From: Teichococcus rhizosphaerae
GTDB taxonomy: Bacteria > Pseudomonadota > Alphaproteobacteria > Acetobacterales > Acetobacteraceae
NCBI RefSeq assembly: GCF_002631185.1
Contig: NZ_PDNU01000001.1
Coordinates: 206,992 to 270,991 of the forward strand
Length of the DNA: 64,000 nt
Direction of reading: 5' to 3'
Shown here: positions 51,904 through 60,052 of the stretch, piece by piece
Layout of the letters: each line of letters opens with the position of its first letter
How positions within the stretch are numbered: the stretch's first letter is position 1
Position numbers and translations under genes: made by a program
Notes under the pieces: model-generated
What the model saw: the letters and a program-made list of their open reading frames with translations, nothing else
Databases searched by the model: none
What the model was told of the DNA's origin: nothing

Positions 51904-52605
51904 TCATGCCCAGCCCTCCGCCAGGATCTCGCGCGTCTCGGCCACCGCCGTTTCCCAGATGTCCAGCATCTCGGCATCCGCCCGCTGGTAGAGGCCGCCG
52001 AAATTGCCGTCCCCCAGCAGGCGGCGCGCCTCGCCGGGCGGCACGGCGCGCAACCTTTCCGTGTCCACCACCGGCTTGGCGGCGGCGGGCGGAACCTGGC
52101 CGGCCAGCCGGGTCCAGGGGAAGTTCTCCATCCAGGAGGCATGCGTCCCCACCGGGTCGTGCAGCCGCGCGCGGGCCAGCGTGCGCGGCGCGTTCCACCA
52201 GTTGTGGAAGCGGATTCGGCAACCGGCGTGCTCGCCCATGAACTCGGCCGCCGCCGCCCGCGCCGGGTCGTTGCCGCCATGGCCGTTGACCACGAGGATG
52301 CGGCGGAAGCCCGAGCGGTGCAGGCTTTCCAGCACGTCGCGCACCACGCGCAGATGCGTCTCCGCGCGCAGCGACACCGTGCCGGGATAGGCGGTGAAGG
52401 CGGGGGCGATGCCATAGGGCAGCACGGGGAACACCGGCACGCCGAGGGGCTCGGCCGCCTCCTCGGACACGCGCGCGGCCAGGATGCTGTCCACCGCGAG
52501 GCTCAGCCAGGCGTGCTGCTCGGTGCTGCCGAGGGGGAGCACGGCGCGGTCGTCATGCCGCAGCCATTCCTCGACCTGCATCCAGTTCATCGCGTCGATG
52601 CGCAT
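51904..52605 (-). CDS. Creatininase-family amidohydrolase
   Basis: 233 aa. The metal-binding pattern of the family is present: AVLPLGSTEQHAWLSLAVDS (Glu and His), YGIAPAFTAYPGTVSL, and the conserved VVNGHGGNDPA. Members hydrolyse creatinine, sarcosine-related amides or formylated intermediates such as mycofactocin and riboflavin precursors; the usual GPHLPLATD stretch is replaced by AWLSLAVD. The ATG at 52605 was chosen; another lies 15 bases later. It stands between the peptide-type transporter and the phn genes, all on one strand. The 168 bases before it show no gene. Confidence 0.8.
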   Translation of the reverse strand: MRIDAMNWMQVEEWLRHDDRAVLPLGSTEQHAWLSLAVDSILAARVSEEAAEPLGVPVFPVLPYGIAPAFTAYPGTVSLRAETHLRVVRDVLESLHRSGFRRILVVNGHGGNDPARAAAAEFMGEHAGCRIRFHNWWNAPRTLARARLHDPVGTHASWMENFPWTRLAGQVPPAAAKPVVDTERLRAVPPGEARRLLGDGNFGGLYQRADAEMLDIWETAVAETREILAEGWA

Positions 52606-52773
52606 CGGGCGGGCCGTCCGTGCCAGGTGGCGGGACCGCCACGCTAGACCCGCCGCCGCAAGGCCGGAAACCCCGGCCGCGCCGCTTTTCGCCGCTTCCG
52701 GCACGGTGCTGCACAGGGCGTGTGCAGGCGCTGCCCGCCCTTGCGGCTTCCGGACCTTCCCGGCCCGCCGCGC

Positions 52774-53496
52774 TCAGCCCAGCAGCGGCAGCCGCTCGGC
52801 GATCAGGAAGGGCGCGTCCGGCGCGGCCTGGGTGAACAGGCAGAGCTGCCGCACATGGCGCATCCGCCCCGCCGCCGGCCCCAGCGCCGCCTCCGCCGCC
52901 GGGCGCACCACCGCCATCTCCTCCGCCGTCAGGCGGCGGGACAGGGTGAGGTGGAAGCGCCAGGCTTCGAACACATGCGGGTAGCCCCACTGCCCCAGAT
53001 GCGCCCGCTCGCGCTCGGAAAGGCGCTCCGGGCGGCGGCGGGCGATCTCGGCCTCGGTGGGGGGGGCGCGGTGCGGGTCGAGGCTCCGCACGCAGTCATC
53101 GGCGAAGTCGTGCAGCGCCGGGCAGCGCGTCACCTCGCGCAGCGCCAGGAAGCCGTCCAGGCTGGCCACGCGCAGCGGCGGCAGCGCGAAGGGGCGGGTG
53201 CGCGCGGCGAGGTGCATCGCCGCCGCCCGCGCCTCGGCATAGCTGGTGGACAGGCGGAAGGGCGGCTTCAGCGTGGCGTGGAAGCCGTAGCGCCGCGCAT
53301 CGGCGGTGATCTCCGCCATGTCCAGCCCGCCGAGCGGCGCCTGCGGGATGGTGGCGCCCGTCTCGGCGTCCCGCCCCAGCCAGGCGGAGGCCGCCGCGTG
53401 CAGCGGGTCCGCCAGCTCCGGCGCCCAGTAGAGGGCGAGGCGCGTCCGGCCGGGGTCGTTGCCGATGGCGGGCCCAGGGGAACGACTGGGGCTCAC
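52774..53496 (-). CDS. DUF1045 phosphonate-linked 2H phosphoesterase
   Basis: 240 aa. Two His-x-Thr motifs, GFHATLKPPF and RFHLTLSRRL, place it in the 2H phosphoesterase superfamily, whose members open cyclic phosphodiesters. DUF1045 proteins are typically encoded with C-P lyase genes. The GTG start overlaps the phnM stop (GTGA). PhnP, which opens the 1,2-cyclic phosphate of phosphoribose in E. coli, was not found here, so this protein may fill that step. That is inferred from chemistry and position. Confidence 0.85.
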   Translation of the reverse strand: MSPSRSPGPAIGNDPGRTRLALYWAPELADPLHAAASAWLGRDAETGATIPQAPLGGLDMAEITADARRYGFHATLKPPFRLSTSYAEARAAAMHLAARTRPFALPPLRVASLDGFLALREVTRCPALHDFADDCVRSLDPHRAPPTEAEIARRRPERLSERERAHLGQWGYPHVFEAWRFHLTLSRRLTAEEMAVVRPAAEAALGPAAGRMRHVRQLCLFTQAAPDAPFLIAERLPLLG

Positions 53497-54638
53497 GCGA
53501 TGCGCTCCCCGGCGCGCCACACGGTGCGGACCACGGGCATCGGCCCGGCCGGCCCGTCCAGCGGGCGGATGCGCACGAGGTCGGCGCGCAGCTCCGGGGC
53601 GATGCGGCCGCGATCGGCCATGCGCAGCATCCGCGCCGGCGCCTCGGTGATGGTGGCGATGGCGGCGGCGAGGCCGATCTCGCCCGCCGCGCGCCAGGCG
53701 GCCTCGATCATGGCGGGGGGCACGTAGTCGCTGGCCAGCACGTCCACGAGGCCGGCGCGCACCAGGTCGGCCGCCGCCACGTTGCCCGAGTGGCTGCCGC
53801 CGCGCACGATGTTGGGCGCGCCGGCGATGATCTCCATGCCCGCCCCGCGCGCCGCCTCGGCCGCCATCATCGAGACGGGGAACTCCGAGATCAGCACGCC
53901 GTCGGCGGCGTTCTCGGCGATCTCCTCGGCGTGCCAGTCGTCGTGGCTGGCCAGCGCCATGCCGCGCCCGCCGAAGCGCTCCAGCAGCGCCCGGCGCTGC
54001 GGCCCGCGCAGCCGCGCGCGCTGCGCCACCAGCTCCTCAATGCGGCGGTCCACCTCGGCGATGGACTTGCCGCCGCGCACCCGCATCTGCCGGTAGCGCT
54101 CGATGTCGGCGTACTGCCCGACGCCGGGGGTGTGGTCCATCAGGCTGACCATGCGCACCGCCGGGTGGTCCGCCACCGTCTCCAGCAGCGGCAGCAGGTC
54201 GGCCGCCGGCAGCTCGCAGCGCAGGTGCAGGTAGTGCTCGCTTTTCAGCAGGCCGGTGGGCACCAGCGCGTCGAGGTCGCGCACGCCGTTGAGGAAGGTC
54301 TCGGTGCGCTCCGCGTCGAAGCCGAGATCGCCCAGGCAGAGCGCGTCCAGCACGGTGGTGACGCCGGCCGCCGCCGTCTGCGCGTCATGCGACAGGAAGG
54401 CGGAGCGGGACGGCCAGCGGGCCAGCGAACGCGGCTGGACCTGGCGCTCCAGGTTGTCGGTGTGGACGTCGATGACGCCCGGGATCAGGTGGTCTCCTTC
54501 CAGGTCGCACGCGGCCGGGAGGTGGCTGCGGCCGGGCTGTATCTCGGCGATCCGCCCCTCGCGCAGCACCAGCGTGCCGGGTTCCACCCGGTCCGGCAGC
54601 ACGAGCAGGGCATTGGTCAGGATGGTCTCGGGGGTCAT
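53493..54638 (-). CDS. phnM: RPnTP diphosphatase PhnM
   Basis: Removes pyrophosphate from alpha-D-ribose 1-methylphosphonate 5-triphosphate. 381 aa amidohydrolase-fold protein. Metal and active-site blocks seen are DVHTDNLERQVQPR, HYLHLRCEL, LMDHTPGVGQY, ASHDDWH, APNIVRGGSHSGN and ASDYVPP. It overlaps phnL by ATGA. A diverged second copy lies at 60-61 kb. This one matches the canonical PhnM sequence more closely, so it is the main enzyme of the pathway. Confidence 0.94.
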   Translation of the reverse strand: MTPETILTNALLVLPDRVEPGTLVLREGRIAEIQPGRSHLPAACDLEGDHLIPGVIDVHTDNLERQVQPRSLARWPSRSAFLSHDAQTAAAGVTTVLDALCLGDLGFDAERTETFLNGVRDLDALVPTGLLKSEHYLHLRCELPAADLLPLLETVADHPAVRMVSLMDHTPGVGQYADIERYRQMRVRGGKSIAEVDRRIEELVAQRARLRGPQRRALLERFGGRGMALASHDDWHAEEIAENAADGVLISEFPVSMMAAEAARGAGMEIIAGAPNIVRGGSHSGNVAAADLVRAGLVDVLASDYVPPAMIEAAWRAAGEIGLAAAIATITEAPARMLRMADRGRIAPELRADLVRIRPLDGPAGPMPVVRTVWRAGERIA

Positions 54639-55342
54639 GCGGCGTCCTGGATGGGCAACACTTCGAAGAGACGGCCGGCCACCTGGTCGCGCACTTCCGC
54701 GTCGTGGAAGATGCCGATCAGGGCCGTGCCGGCGCGCCTGGCCTCGGCGATGAGGCCGATCACCACCGCGCGGTTGGCGGCGTCGAGGCTGGCGGTGGGT
54801 TCGTCCAGCAGCAGGATGGGGTAGCCGGGGGCGAAGCCGCGGGCAAGGTTCACCCGCTGCTGCTCGCCGCCCGAGAAGGTGGCCGGCGGCAGGTGGTGCA
54901 GCCGCTCGGGCAGGTTCAGCCGCAGCAGCAGCTCGCGCGCCCGGGCGCGGGCGGCATCGGGCGCCGCGCCGCGCGCGATCAGCGGCTCGGCCACGATGTC
55001 GAGCGCGCCCACGCGGGGGATGACGCGCAGGAACTGCGACACATAGCCCAGCGTGTGCCGGCGGATCTCCCGCACGGCGCGGGGGTCGGCCGCCGTCAGC
55101 TCCACCGCCTCGCCGCCGTGGCGCAGCCAGATGCGCCCCTGCTCGGCGCCGTAATTGCCGTAGAGGCAGCGCATCAGCGTGGACTTGCCGGCGCCCGAGG
55201 GGCCGGAGAGCGCCACGCACTCGCCAGGGCGCACCGCGAGGTCGATGTTCTCCAGCACGGGGATGCGGAGCCCGCCCTGGAGGTGCAGCCGGAAGCTCTT
55301 GCCGAGCCCCTCGGTCCAGAGGGCATTGTCGGACATGCTCAT
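54635..55342 (-). CDS. phnL: C-P lyase ABC-type ATPase PhnL
   Basis: 235 aa. Walker A GPSGAGKST, signature ATFSGGEQQRVNLARG, Walker B ILLLDEPTASLD. PhnL and PhnK are ABC-fold proteins that bind the PhnGHIJ core rather than a membrane permease. The start MSMSDN is taken from the ATGA overlap with the phnK stop; a second ATG is two codons later. Confidence 0.93.
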   Translation of the reverse strand: MSMSDNALWTEGLGKSFRLHLQGGLRIPVLENIDLAVRPGECVALSGPSGAGKSTLMRCLYGNYGAEQGRIWLRHGGEAVELTAADPRAVREIRRHTLGYVSQFLRVIPRVGALDIVAEPLIARGAAPDAARARARELLLRLNLPERLHHLPPATFSGGEQQRVNLARGFAPGYPILLLDEPTASLDAANRAVVIGLIAEARRAGTALIGIFHDAEVRDQVAGRLFEVLPIQDAA

Positions 55343-56112
55343 GCGGCCAGCACCGAGGCGACGAGGAGTTGCGTGTAGGGGTGCTGCGGGTCGTCCAGCA
55401 CCCGGTCGGTCAGGCCGTGCTCCACCACCTGGCCGCGCCGCATCACCAGGATGCGGTGGGCGAGCAGGCGGGCGGCGGCGATGTCGTGCGTCACCAGCAG
55501 CACGGCGATGCCGAGATCGGCCACCAGGGCGCGGATCAGGTCCAGCAGCCGCGCCTGGACGGACACGTCGAGCCCGCCTGTGGGCTCGTCCATGAACACC
55601 AGGCGCGGGCGCGTCACCAGCGTGCGGGCGATCTGCAGCCGCTGCTGCATGCCGCCCGAGAAGGTGCGCGGCAGGTGGTCGATGCGGGACGGGTCGATCT
55701 CCACCCGCTTCAGCCACTCGGTGGCCTCGTCGCGGATGCCGCCATAGTTGCGGGCGCCGATGGCCATCAGCCGCTCGCCCACATTGCCGCCGGTCGAGAC
55801 GCCCATGCGCAAGCCATCCCGCGCGTTCTGGTGGACGAAGCCCCAGTCGGTGCGCATCAGCCGGCGCAGCGCGGCCTCGCCCATGCCGTGCACGGGGTGG
55901 GCGTGGCCCGCGGGGTCGCGGTAGAGCACGGTGCCGGCATCGGGGCGCATCTGCCCGGCCAGCACCCGCAGCAGCGAGGACTTGCCCGAGCCGCTCTCGC
56001 CCACGATGGCGACCACCTCGCCGGGGTGGATGTCGATCGCCACCCCGTCCAGCGCGCGCACGGCGCCGAAGGCGAGGTCCAGGCCGGAGGCTTCCAGCAG
56101 GGGGGCGCTCAT
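55339..56112 (-). CDS. phnK: C-P lyase complex ATPase PhnK
   Basis: 257 aa. Walker A GESGSGKSS, signature RTFSGGMQQRLQIARTL, Walker B LVFMDEPTGGLD, and a switch His in VTHDIAAARLL. PhnK docks on PhnJ in the E. coli complex and drives its conformational cycle. It overlaps phnJ by ATGA. Similarity to peptide-transporter ATPases is high, but neighbouring phn genes make the assignment firm. Confidence 0.92.
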   Translation of the reverse strand: MSAPLLEASGLDLAFGAVRALDGVAIDIHPGEVVAIVGESGSGKSSLLRVLAGQMRPDAGTVLYRDPAGHAHPVHGMGEAALRRLMRTDWGFVHQNARDGLRMGVSTGGNVGERLMAIGARNYGGIRDEATEWLKRVEIDPSRIDHLPRTFSGGMQQRLQIARTLVTRPRLVFMDEPTGGLDVSVQARLLDLIRALVADLGIAVLLVTHDIAAARLLAHRILVMRRGQVVEHGLTDRVLDDPQHPYTQLLVASVLAA

Positions 56113-56999
56113 GCCGCGTCCTCCGTCTCGGAGGCCGGGGCGGCGGCGGCCGCTTCCTGGCGCTCCTCGCAATAATCGGTGTCGGAGCAGACGAACATGC
56201 GGCCGCCCCGGTCGTCGGTCACCACCTCGTCGAGATAGGAGGTGGCGGAGCCGCACAGGGCGCAGCACCCGTCGGCGCGGTGCGGGCGGAAGGGGTGGTC
56301 CTCGAAATCCAGGCTGCGGACCTCGGTATAGGGCGGCACGGCGTAGATCTTCTTCTCGCGGCCCGCGCCGAAGAGCTGGAGGGCGGGCATGCGGTGCATC
56401 TTCGGGTTGTCGAAGGCGGGGATGGGTGAGGGGGACATCAGGTAGCGCCCGCCCACCATCACCGGGTAGTTGTAGGCCGTGCTGACATGGCCGTGGCGGG
56501 CGATGTCCTCGTAGAGCTTCACATGCATCAGCCCGTAATCGGCCAGGGCGTGCATGCGCCGCGTCTCGGCCAGGCGCGGCTCCAGGCGGAACAGCGGCTC
56601 CGGCATCGGCACCTGGTAGACGATGGTCTGCGCCTCGGTGAGCGGCGTCTCGGGGATGCGGTGGCGGGTCTGGATGATGGTGGCCTCCGCCGTGCGGGTG
56701 GTGCCCCGCACGCCCGCCACGCGGCTGAAGAAGCGGCGGATGGAGACGGCGTTGGTGGTGTCGTCCGCGCCCTGGTCGATCACCTTCAGCACGTCGCGCG
56801 GGCCGAGGATGGCGGCCGTCACCTGGATGCCGCCGGTGCCCCAGCCATAGGGCAGCGGCATCTCCCGCGCGCCGAAGGGCACCTGGTGGCCGGGGATGGC
56901 CACGGCCTTGAGCAGCGCGCGGCGGATCATCCGCTTCGTGTTCTCGTCCAGATAGGCGAAGTTGTAGCCCCCGGACCCAAAGCCTGAATCGTGGCTCAT
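56109..56999 (-). CDS. phnJ: C-P lyase radical-SAM subunit PhnJ
   Basis: Cleaves the C-P bond of ribose 1-methylphosphonate 5-phosphate, releasing the hydrocarbon. 296 aa. The cluster cysteines Cys246, Cys249, Cys271 and Cys277 have exactly the E. coli spacing (x2, x21, x5), and Gly37 in AIPGHQVPFG aligns with the glycyl-radical site; an extra Cys245 is next to the first. It overlaps phnI and phnK. This complete motif set shows the lyase should be active. Confidence 0.96.
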   Translation of the reverse strand: MSHDSGFGSGGYNFAYLDENTKRMIRRALLKAVAIPGHQVPFGAREMPLPYGWGTGGIQVTAAILGPRDVLKVIDQGADDTTNAVSIRRFFSRVAGVRGTTRTAEATIIQTRHRIPETPLTEAQTIVYQVPMPEPLFRLEPRLAETRRMHALADYGLMHVKLYEDIARHGHVSTAYNYPVMVGGRYLMSPSPIPAFDNPKMHRMPALQLFGAGREKKIYAVPPYTEVRSLDFEDHPFRPHRADGCCALCGSATSYLDEVVTDDRGGRMFVCSDTDYCEERQEAAAAAPASETEDAA

Positions 57000-58111
57000 T
57001 CCGCCACCTCCTCCTCGCGCGGCGCACGCATGGCCTCCCGCTCGGCCGTGGCGGTGGCGCGCATCCGGCGCACCACCTCCAGCTCGCTCTGGAAGTCCAC
57101 GTAGTGCGGCAGCTTCAGGTGCTCGACGAAGCCGGTGGCCTCGACATTGTCGGAGTGCATCAGGACGAACTCCTCGTCCTGCGCGGGGGCGGTGCGCTCC
57201 TCGCCCAGCTCGCCCGCCATCAGCGCGCGGTCCACCAGCGCCATGGCCATGGCCTTGCGCTCGCCACGGCCCAGCGCCAGCCCGTAGCCGCGGGTGAACT
57301 GCGGCGGCTCGGCCTTCGAGCCATGGAACTGGTTGACCATCTGGCACTCGGTGACGTCGATCTCGCCGATCTCGATCTCGAAGCCCAGCTCCGGCGGCGT
57401 CATGCGCACGGCCACGCTGCCCTGGCGGATCTCGCCCACGAAGGGGTGGGCGTTGCCGTAGCCGCGCTGGGTGGAATAGCCGAGGCCGAGCAGGAAGCCC
57501 TCGTCGCCGCGCGCCAGGTTCTGCAGGCGCGCGGCGCGGCTGGCGGGAAAGGCCAGCGGCGCGCGGGTCAGGTCGGCCGGCTCGCCGGGGGCGGGGGCCT
57601 CGCGCGCCATCAGCCCCTCGCGCGCCAGCAGCTCGGTGACGTGCGGGGCGGGCTCCTGCGGCGCCTCGGCCTGGGGGGCGGGCGGCGGTGGCGGCGCGCC
57701 CTCGGCGGCGAGGGCGAAGTCCAGCAGGCGGTGGGTGTAGTCGTAGGTCGGGCCCAGCACCTGCCCGCCGGGCAGGTCCTTGTAGGTGGCCGAGACGCGG
57801 CGGCGGATGCGCATGGCGCCGGTTTCCAGCGGCGCGGCGTGGCCGAAGCGGGGCAGGGTGGTGCGGAAGGCGCGCAGCAGGAAGGCGGCCTCGATCAGGT
57901 CGCCCTGCGCCTGCTTGATGGCGAGCGCGGCGAGGCCGCGGTCGTGGCACGCCCCCTCGGCCATCACCCGGTCCACCGCGAGGCCCATCTGCGCCTCGAT
58001 CTGCGCGACGGAGAGGGCGGGCAGGCCGGGATCGCCGCGCCGCGTCTCCTCCAGCCAGGCATGGGCGTTGCCGATCGCCCGCTCGCCACCCTTGACGGCG
58101 ACATAGGCCAT
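56996..58111 (-). CDS. phnI: C-P lyase core subunit PhnI (nucleosidase / phosphonate transfer)
   Basis: Displaces adenine from ATP with methylphosphonate, together with PhnG, PhnH and PhnL. 371 aa. The N-terminus AYVAVKGGERAIGNAHAWLEE is the family start, followed by QIEAQMGLAVDRVMAEG and, later, LGYSTQRGYGNAHPFVGEIRQG and ALGRGERKAMAMALVDR. A Pro/Ala-rich insert (about residues 145-165) precedes a second domain. Four bases separate it from phnH, and it overlaps phnJ. Confidence 0.95.
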   Translation of the reverse strand: MAYVAVKGGERAIGNAHAWLEETRRGDPGLPALSVAQIEAQMGLAVDRVMAEGACHDRGLAALAIKQAQGDLIEAAFLLRAFRTTLPRFGHAAPLETGAMRIRRRVSATYKDLPGGQVLGPTYDYTHRLLDFALAAEGAPPPPPAPQAEAPQEPAPHVTELLAREGLMAREAPAPGEPADLTRAPLAFPASRAARLQNLARGDEGFLLGLGYSTQRGYGNAHPFVGEIRQGSVAVRMTPPELGFEIEIGEIDVTECQMVNQFHGSKAEPPQFTRGYGLALGRGERKAMAMALVDRALMAGELGEERTAPAQDEEFVLMHSDNVEATGFVEHLKLPHYVDFQSELEVVRRMRATATAEREAMRAPREEEVAE

Positions 58112-58115
58112 GGTC

Positions 58116-58685
58116 TCAGCCCTCCATCACATGGGTCGTGCGCGGCAGGGCGGCAATGCGCGTGCCGGCGCAGAGGATGACGTCCATCCCGCGCGGATAG
58201 AGCGGCGCCAGCGCGGCGCGGGCGGCGAGGAAGCCCTCCGGCAGCCCTTCCACATGCAGGCGGTGCTCCCGCTCGATGCCGGGGCCGGAAAGCCGCAGCG
58301 CGCCGCCTTCCCGCAGCGCCGCCACCTGCAGCACCAGCGTGGCGCCGTCCTGCGGCGCCTCGTCAGTGCCGAGGTCGATCTCCTCCAGCGCCGGCGGCGT
58401 GCCGGTGACGCAGAGAAAGGTGGCGGCGGCGGGGGAGGCCACCAGCGGGCAACCGGCATGGAAGCGCAGCCACTCGGCCGCCGCCGTGCCGGCATCGGAG
58501 AAGACCGGCGTCTCGGCGTCGGCCAGGGTCAGCAGCACGGCGGCGGTGGCGGGCTGGAGCGGCGCGGGCGGCGTGAGGCCGGGGGGAAGCGCCTGCACGC
58601 GGCCGGGGCGGCTCATCGCCTCCAGCACGGCGCGGAAGCCGGACTGCGCGTCCAGCACGGGGTCGTGGAAGCCGGGCTGCATCAT
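58116..58685 (-). CDS. phnH: C-P lyase core subunit PhnH
   Basis: 189 aa. The start MMQPGFHDPVLDAQSGFRAVLEAMSRPG (seen as FHDPVLDAQSGFRAVLEAMS) is typical, followed by RPGRVQALP, AVLLTLADAETPVFSD, and a C-terminal YPRGMDVILCAGTRIAALPRTT, of which PRGMDVIL is the conserved piece. PhnH is a dimeric scaffold protein of the PhnGHIJ core. It overlaps phnG by ATGA. Confidence 0.94.
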   Translation of the reverse strand: MMQPGFHDPVLDAQSGFRAVLEAMSRPGRVQALPPGLTPPAPLQPATAAVLLTLADAETPVFSDAGTAAAEWLRFHAGCPLVASPAAATFLCVTGTPPALEEIDLGTDEAPQDGATLVLQVAALREGGALRLSGPGIEREHRLHVEGLPEGFLAARAALAPLYPRGMDVILCAGTRIAALPRTTHVMEG

Positions 58686-59176
58686 CGCATCGTCGCCATG
58701 GTGAAGAACTGCACGCGGGTGGCGGCGGCCTTGCGGGCCTCGGCCTCGGCGGCGCTGGCCTGGGCGCGCGCCAGCGGCTCGATCACGGCCGCCAGCAGCG
58801 CCGGGCGGCGGGCGGGGTCGAGCAGGGCGGCGTCCAGCACCGCGGCCAGCTCCGCCTGCGCCCTGTCGCGGCCCGCCACATAGGCGTGGCCCAGATGGGC
58901 CTGGCCGGCCGGGCCGTCCTCCAGCCGCACGGAGCAGCGGGTGACGGTCATCTCGGACAGGTTGAAGGCCGCGCCATCGCCGCCGGCGCGGCCGCGCAGC
59001 ATGACGAGGCCGGTTTCCGGCCCGCGCAGCCGGGTGTGCGGCGGCAGGGGGGGAGCGTCCTCCAGCCGGGCGCGGAGCTCGGCCAGCCCGGCGCGCGCCA
59101 GCACCGCCATCCAGCGCTGGCGCGCGGCCGTGTCCGGGGATGTTCCGGGTGGTTGGGTGGGGGCGGGTTCAGGCAA
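58682..59176 (-). CDS. phnG: C-P lyase core subunit PhnG
   Basis: 164 aa, first gene of the phnGHIJKLM-DUF1045 transcript. Family pieces seen are ARQRWMAVLARA, GLVMLRGRAGG, FNLSEMTVTRCSVRL, and GHAYVAGRDRAQAELAAVLDA. The predicted start is TTG after a GAGG site; the E. coli protein begins only a few residues before the corresponding RQ-WM motif, so a slightly later start is possible. PhnG forms the core with PhnH, PhnI and PhnJ. Confidence 0.92.
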   Translation of the reverse strand: MPEPAPTQPPGTSPDTAARQRWMAVLARAGLAELRARLEDAPPLPPHTRLRGPETGLVMLRGRAGGDGAAFNLSEMTVTRCSVRLEDGPAGQAHLGHAYVAGRDRAQAELAAVLDAALLDPARRPALLAAVIEPLARAQASAAEAEARKAAATRVQFFTMATMR

Positions 59177-59199
59177 GGCGGACCTCGGCGGTCGTGGAA

Positions 59200-59221
59200 G
59201 ATGTCTAGACGACTAGATATC
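59200..59221. promoter_or_regulatory. Candidate PhnF operator between phnG and phnF
   Basis: Arms GATGTCTAG and CTAGATATC flank ACGA, matching as an inverted repeat at 8 of 9 positions. Within it GTCTAGAC is a perfect 8-bp palindrome. It lies 23 bases before the phnG start and 60 before phnF, inside a local AT-richer patch. GntR/HutC regulators bind dyads of this length, so PhnF probably controls both transcripts here. Confidence 0.65.
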
Positions 59222-59281
59222 CGCCGGGTTACCGTCAATTCGAAACTGGCATGCCGGAGCCCTCATGGAGTTGAAGTTTCG

Positions 59282-60052
59282 ATGACGCCGCCGCTGACGG
59301 AGGCGCAGGAGCCGCCCCTGGCGCGGGGCGATGGCGTGGCCCTGTGGCGGCAGATCGCCGCCGTTCTGGAGGCGGCGATCGGGCAGGGCGAGCTGCCCCC
59401 CGGCGCCCGGCTGCCCACCGAGGCGGCGCTCGCCGCCCAGCACGGCGTCAACCGCCACACCGCGCGGCGGGCGCTCGACTCCCTGGCGCAGCGCGGGCTG
59501 ATCCGCGTCGAGCAGGGGCGCGGCTCCTTCGTGGCGGAGGATGTGGTGGATTACCGCCTCGGCCCGCGCACCCGCTTCTCCGAGCTGATCCGCGCGCAGC
59601 GGCGGGAGCCGGAGGGGCGCATCCTGTGGGCGCGGGAGGTGCCGGCCGAGGCGGCGGTGGCCGAGGCGCTGCACCTCTCCCCCGGCGCGCCGGTGCTGGC
59701 GGTGGAGCGTCTGGGCCTGGCGGATGGCCGCCCCGTGGTGCTGGGGCTGCACCATTTCCCGCTGCCGCGCTTCGCGGGGCTGGCGGGCTCGCTGGCGGGG
59801 GGGCATGGCTCCATCACCCGGGCGCTCGCCGATTGCGGCGTGGCCGACTACCGCCGCGCCTGGACGCGGCTGACCGCCCGCATGCCAACCCCCGAGGAGG
59901 CGGCGCATTTGCAGCAGGCGCGCGCCCGCCCGGTGATGGTATCCGAGGCGCTGACGGCCGACCTGGCGGGCCGGCCGATCGACCATACGCTGTCGCGCTA
60001 TGCCGCCGGGCGCGTGCAGATCGTCATCGAGGACGGCGCGGGAGCGGCATGA
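59282..60052 (+). CDS. phnF: GntR/HutC-family phosphonate-utilisation regulator PhnF
   Basis: 256 aa. The N-terminal winged helix has LWRQIAAVLEAAIGQGELPPG, LPTEAALAAQHGVNRHTARRAL and QGRGSFVAEDVVDY, and the C-terminal UTRA domain has EALHLSPGAPVLAVERLGLADGRPVVLGLHHFP (seen as VLAVERLGLADGRPV). The ATG was preferred to an open frame that extends 130 residues upstream across phnG. It is divergent from phnG over the palindrome, and its stop overlaps the second phnM gene. Confidence 0.92.
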   Translation: MTPPLTEAQEPPLARGDGVALWRQIAAVLEAAIGQGELPPGARLPTEAALAAQHGVNRHTARRALDSLAQRGLIRVEQGRGSFVAEDVVDYRLGPRTRFSELIRAQRREPEGRILWAREVPAEAAVAEALHLSPGAPVLAVERLGLADGRPVVLGLHHFPLPRFAGLAGSLAGGHGSITRALADCGVADYRRAWTRLTARMPTPEEAAHLQQARARPVMVSEALTADLAGRPIDHTLSRYAAGRVQIVIEDGAGAA

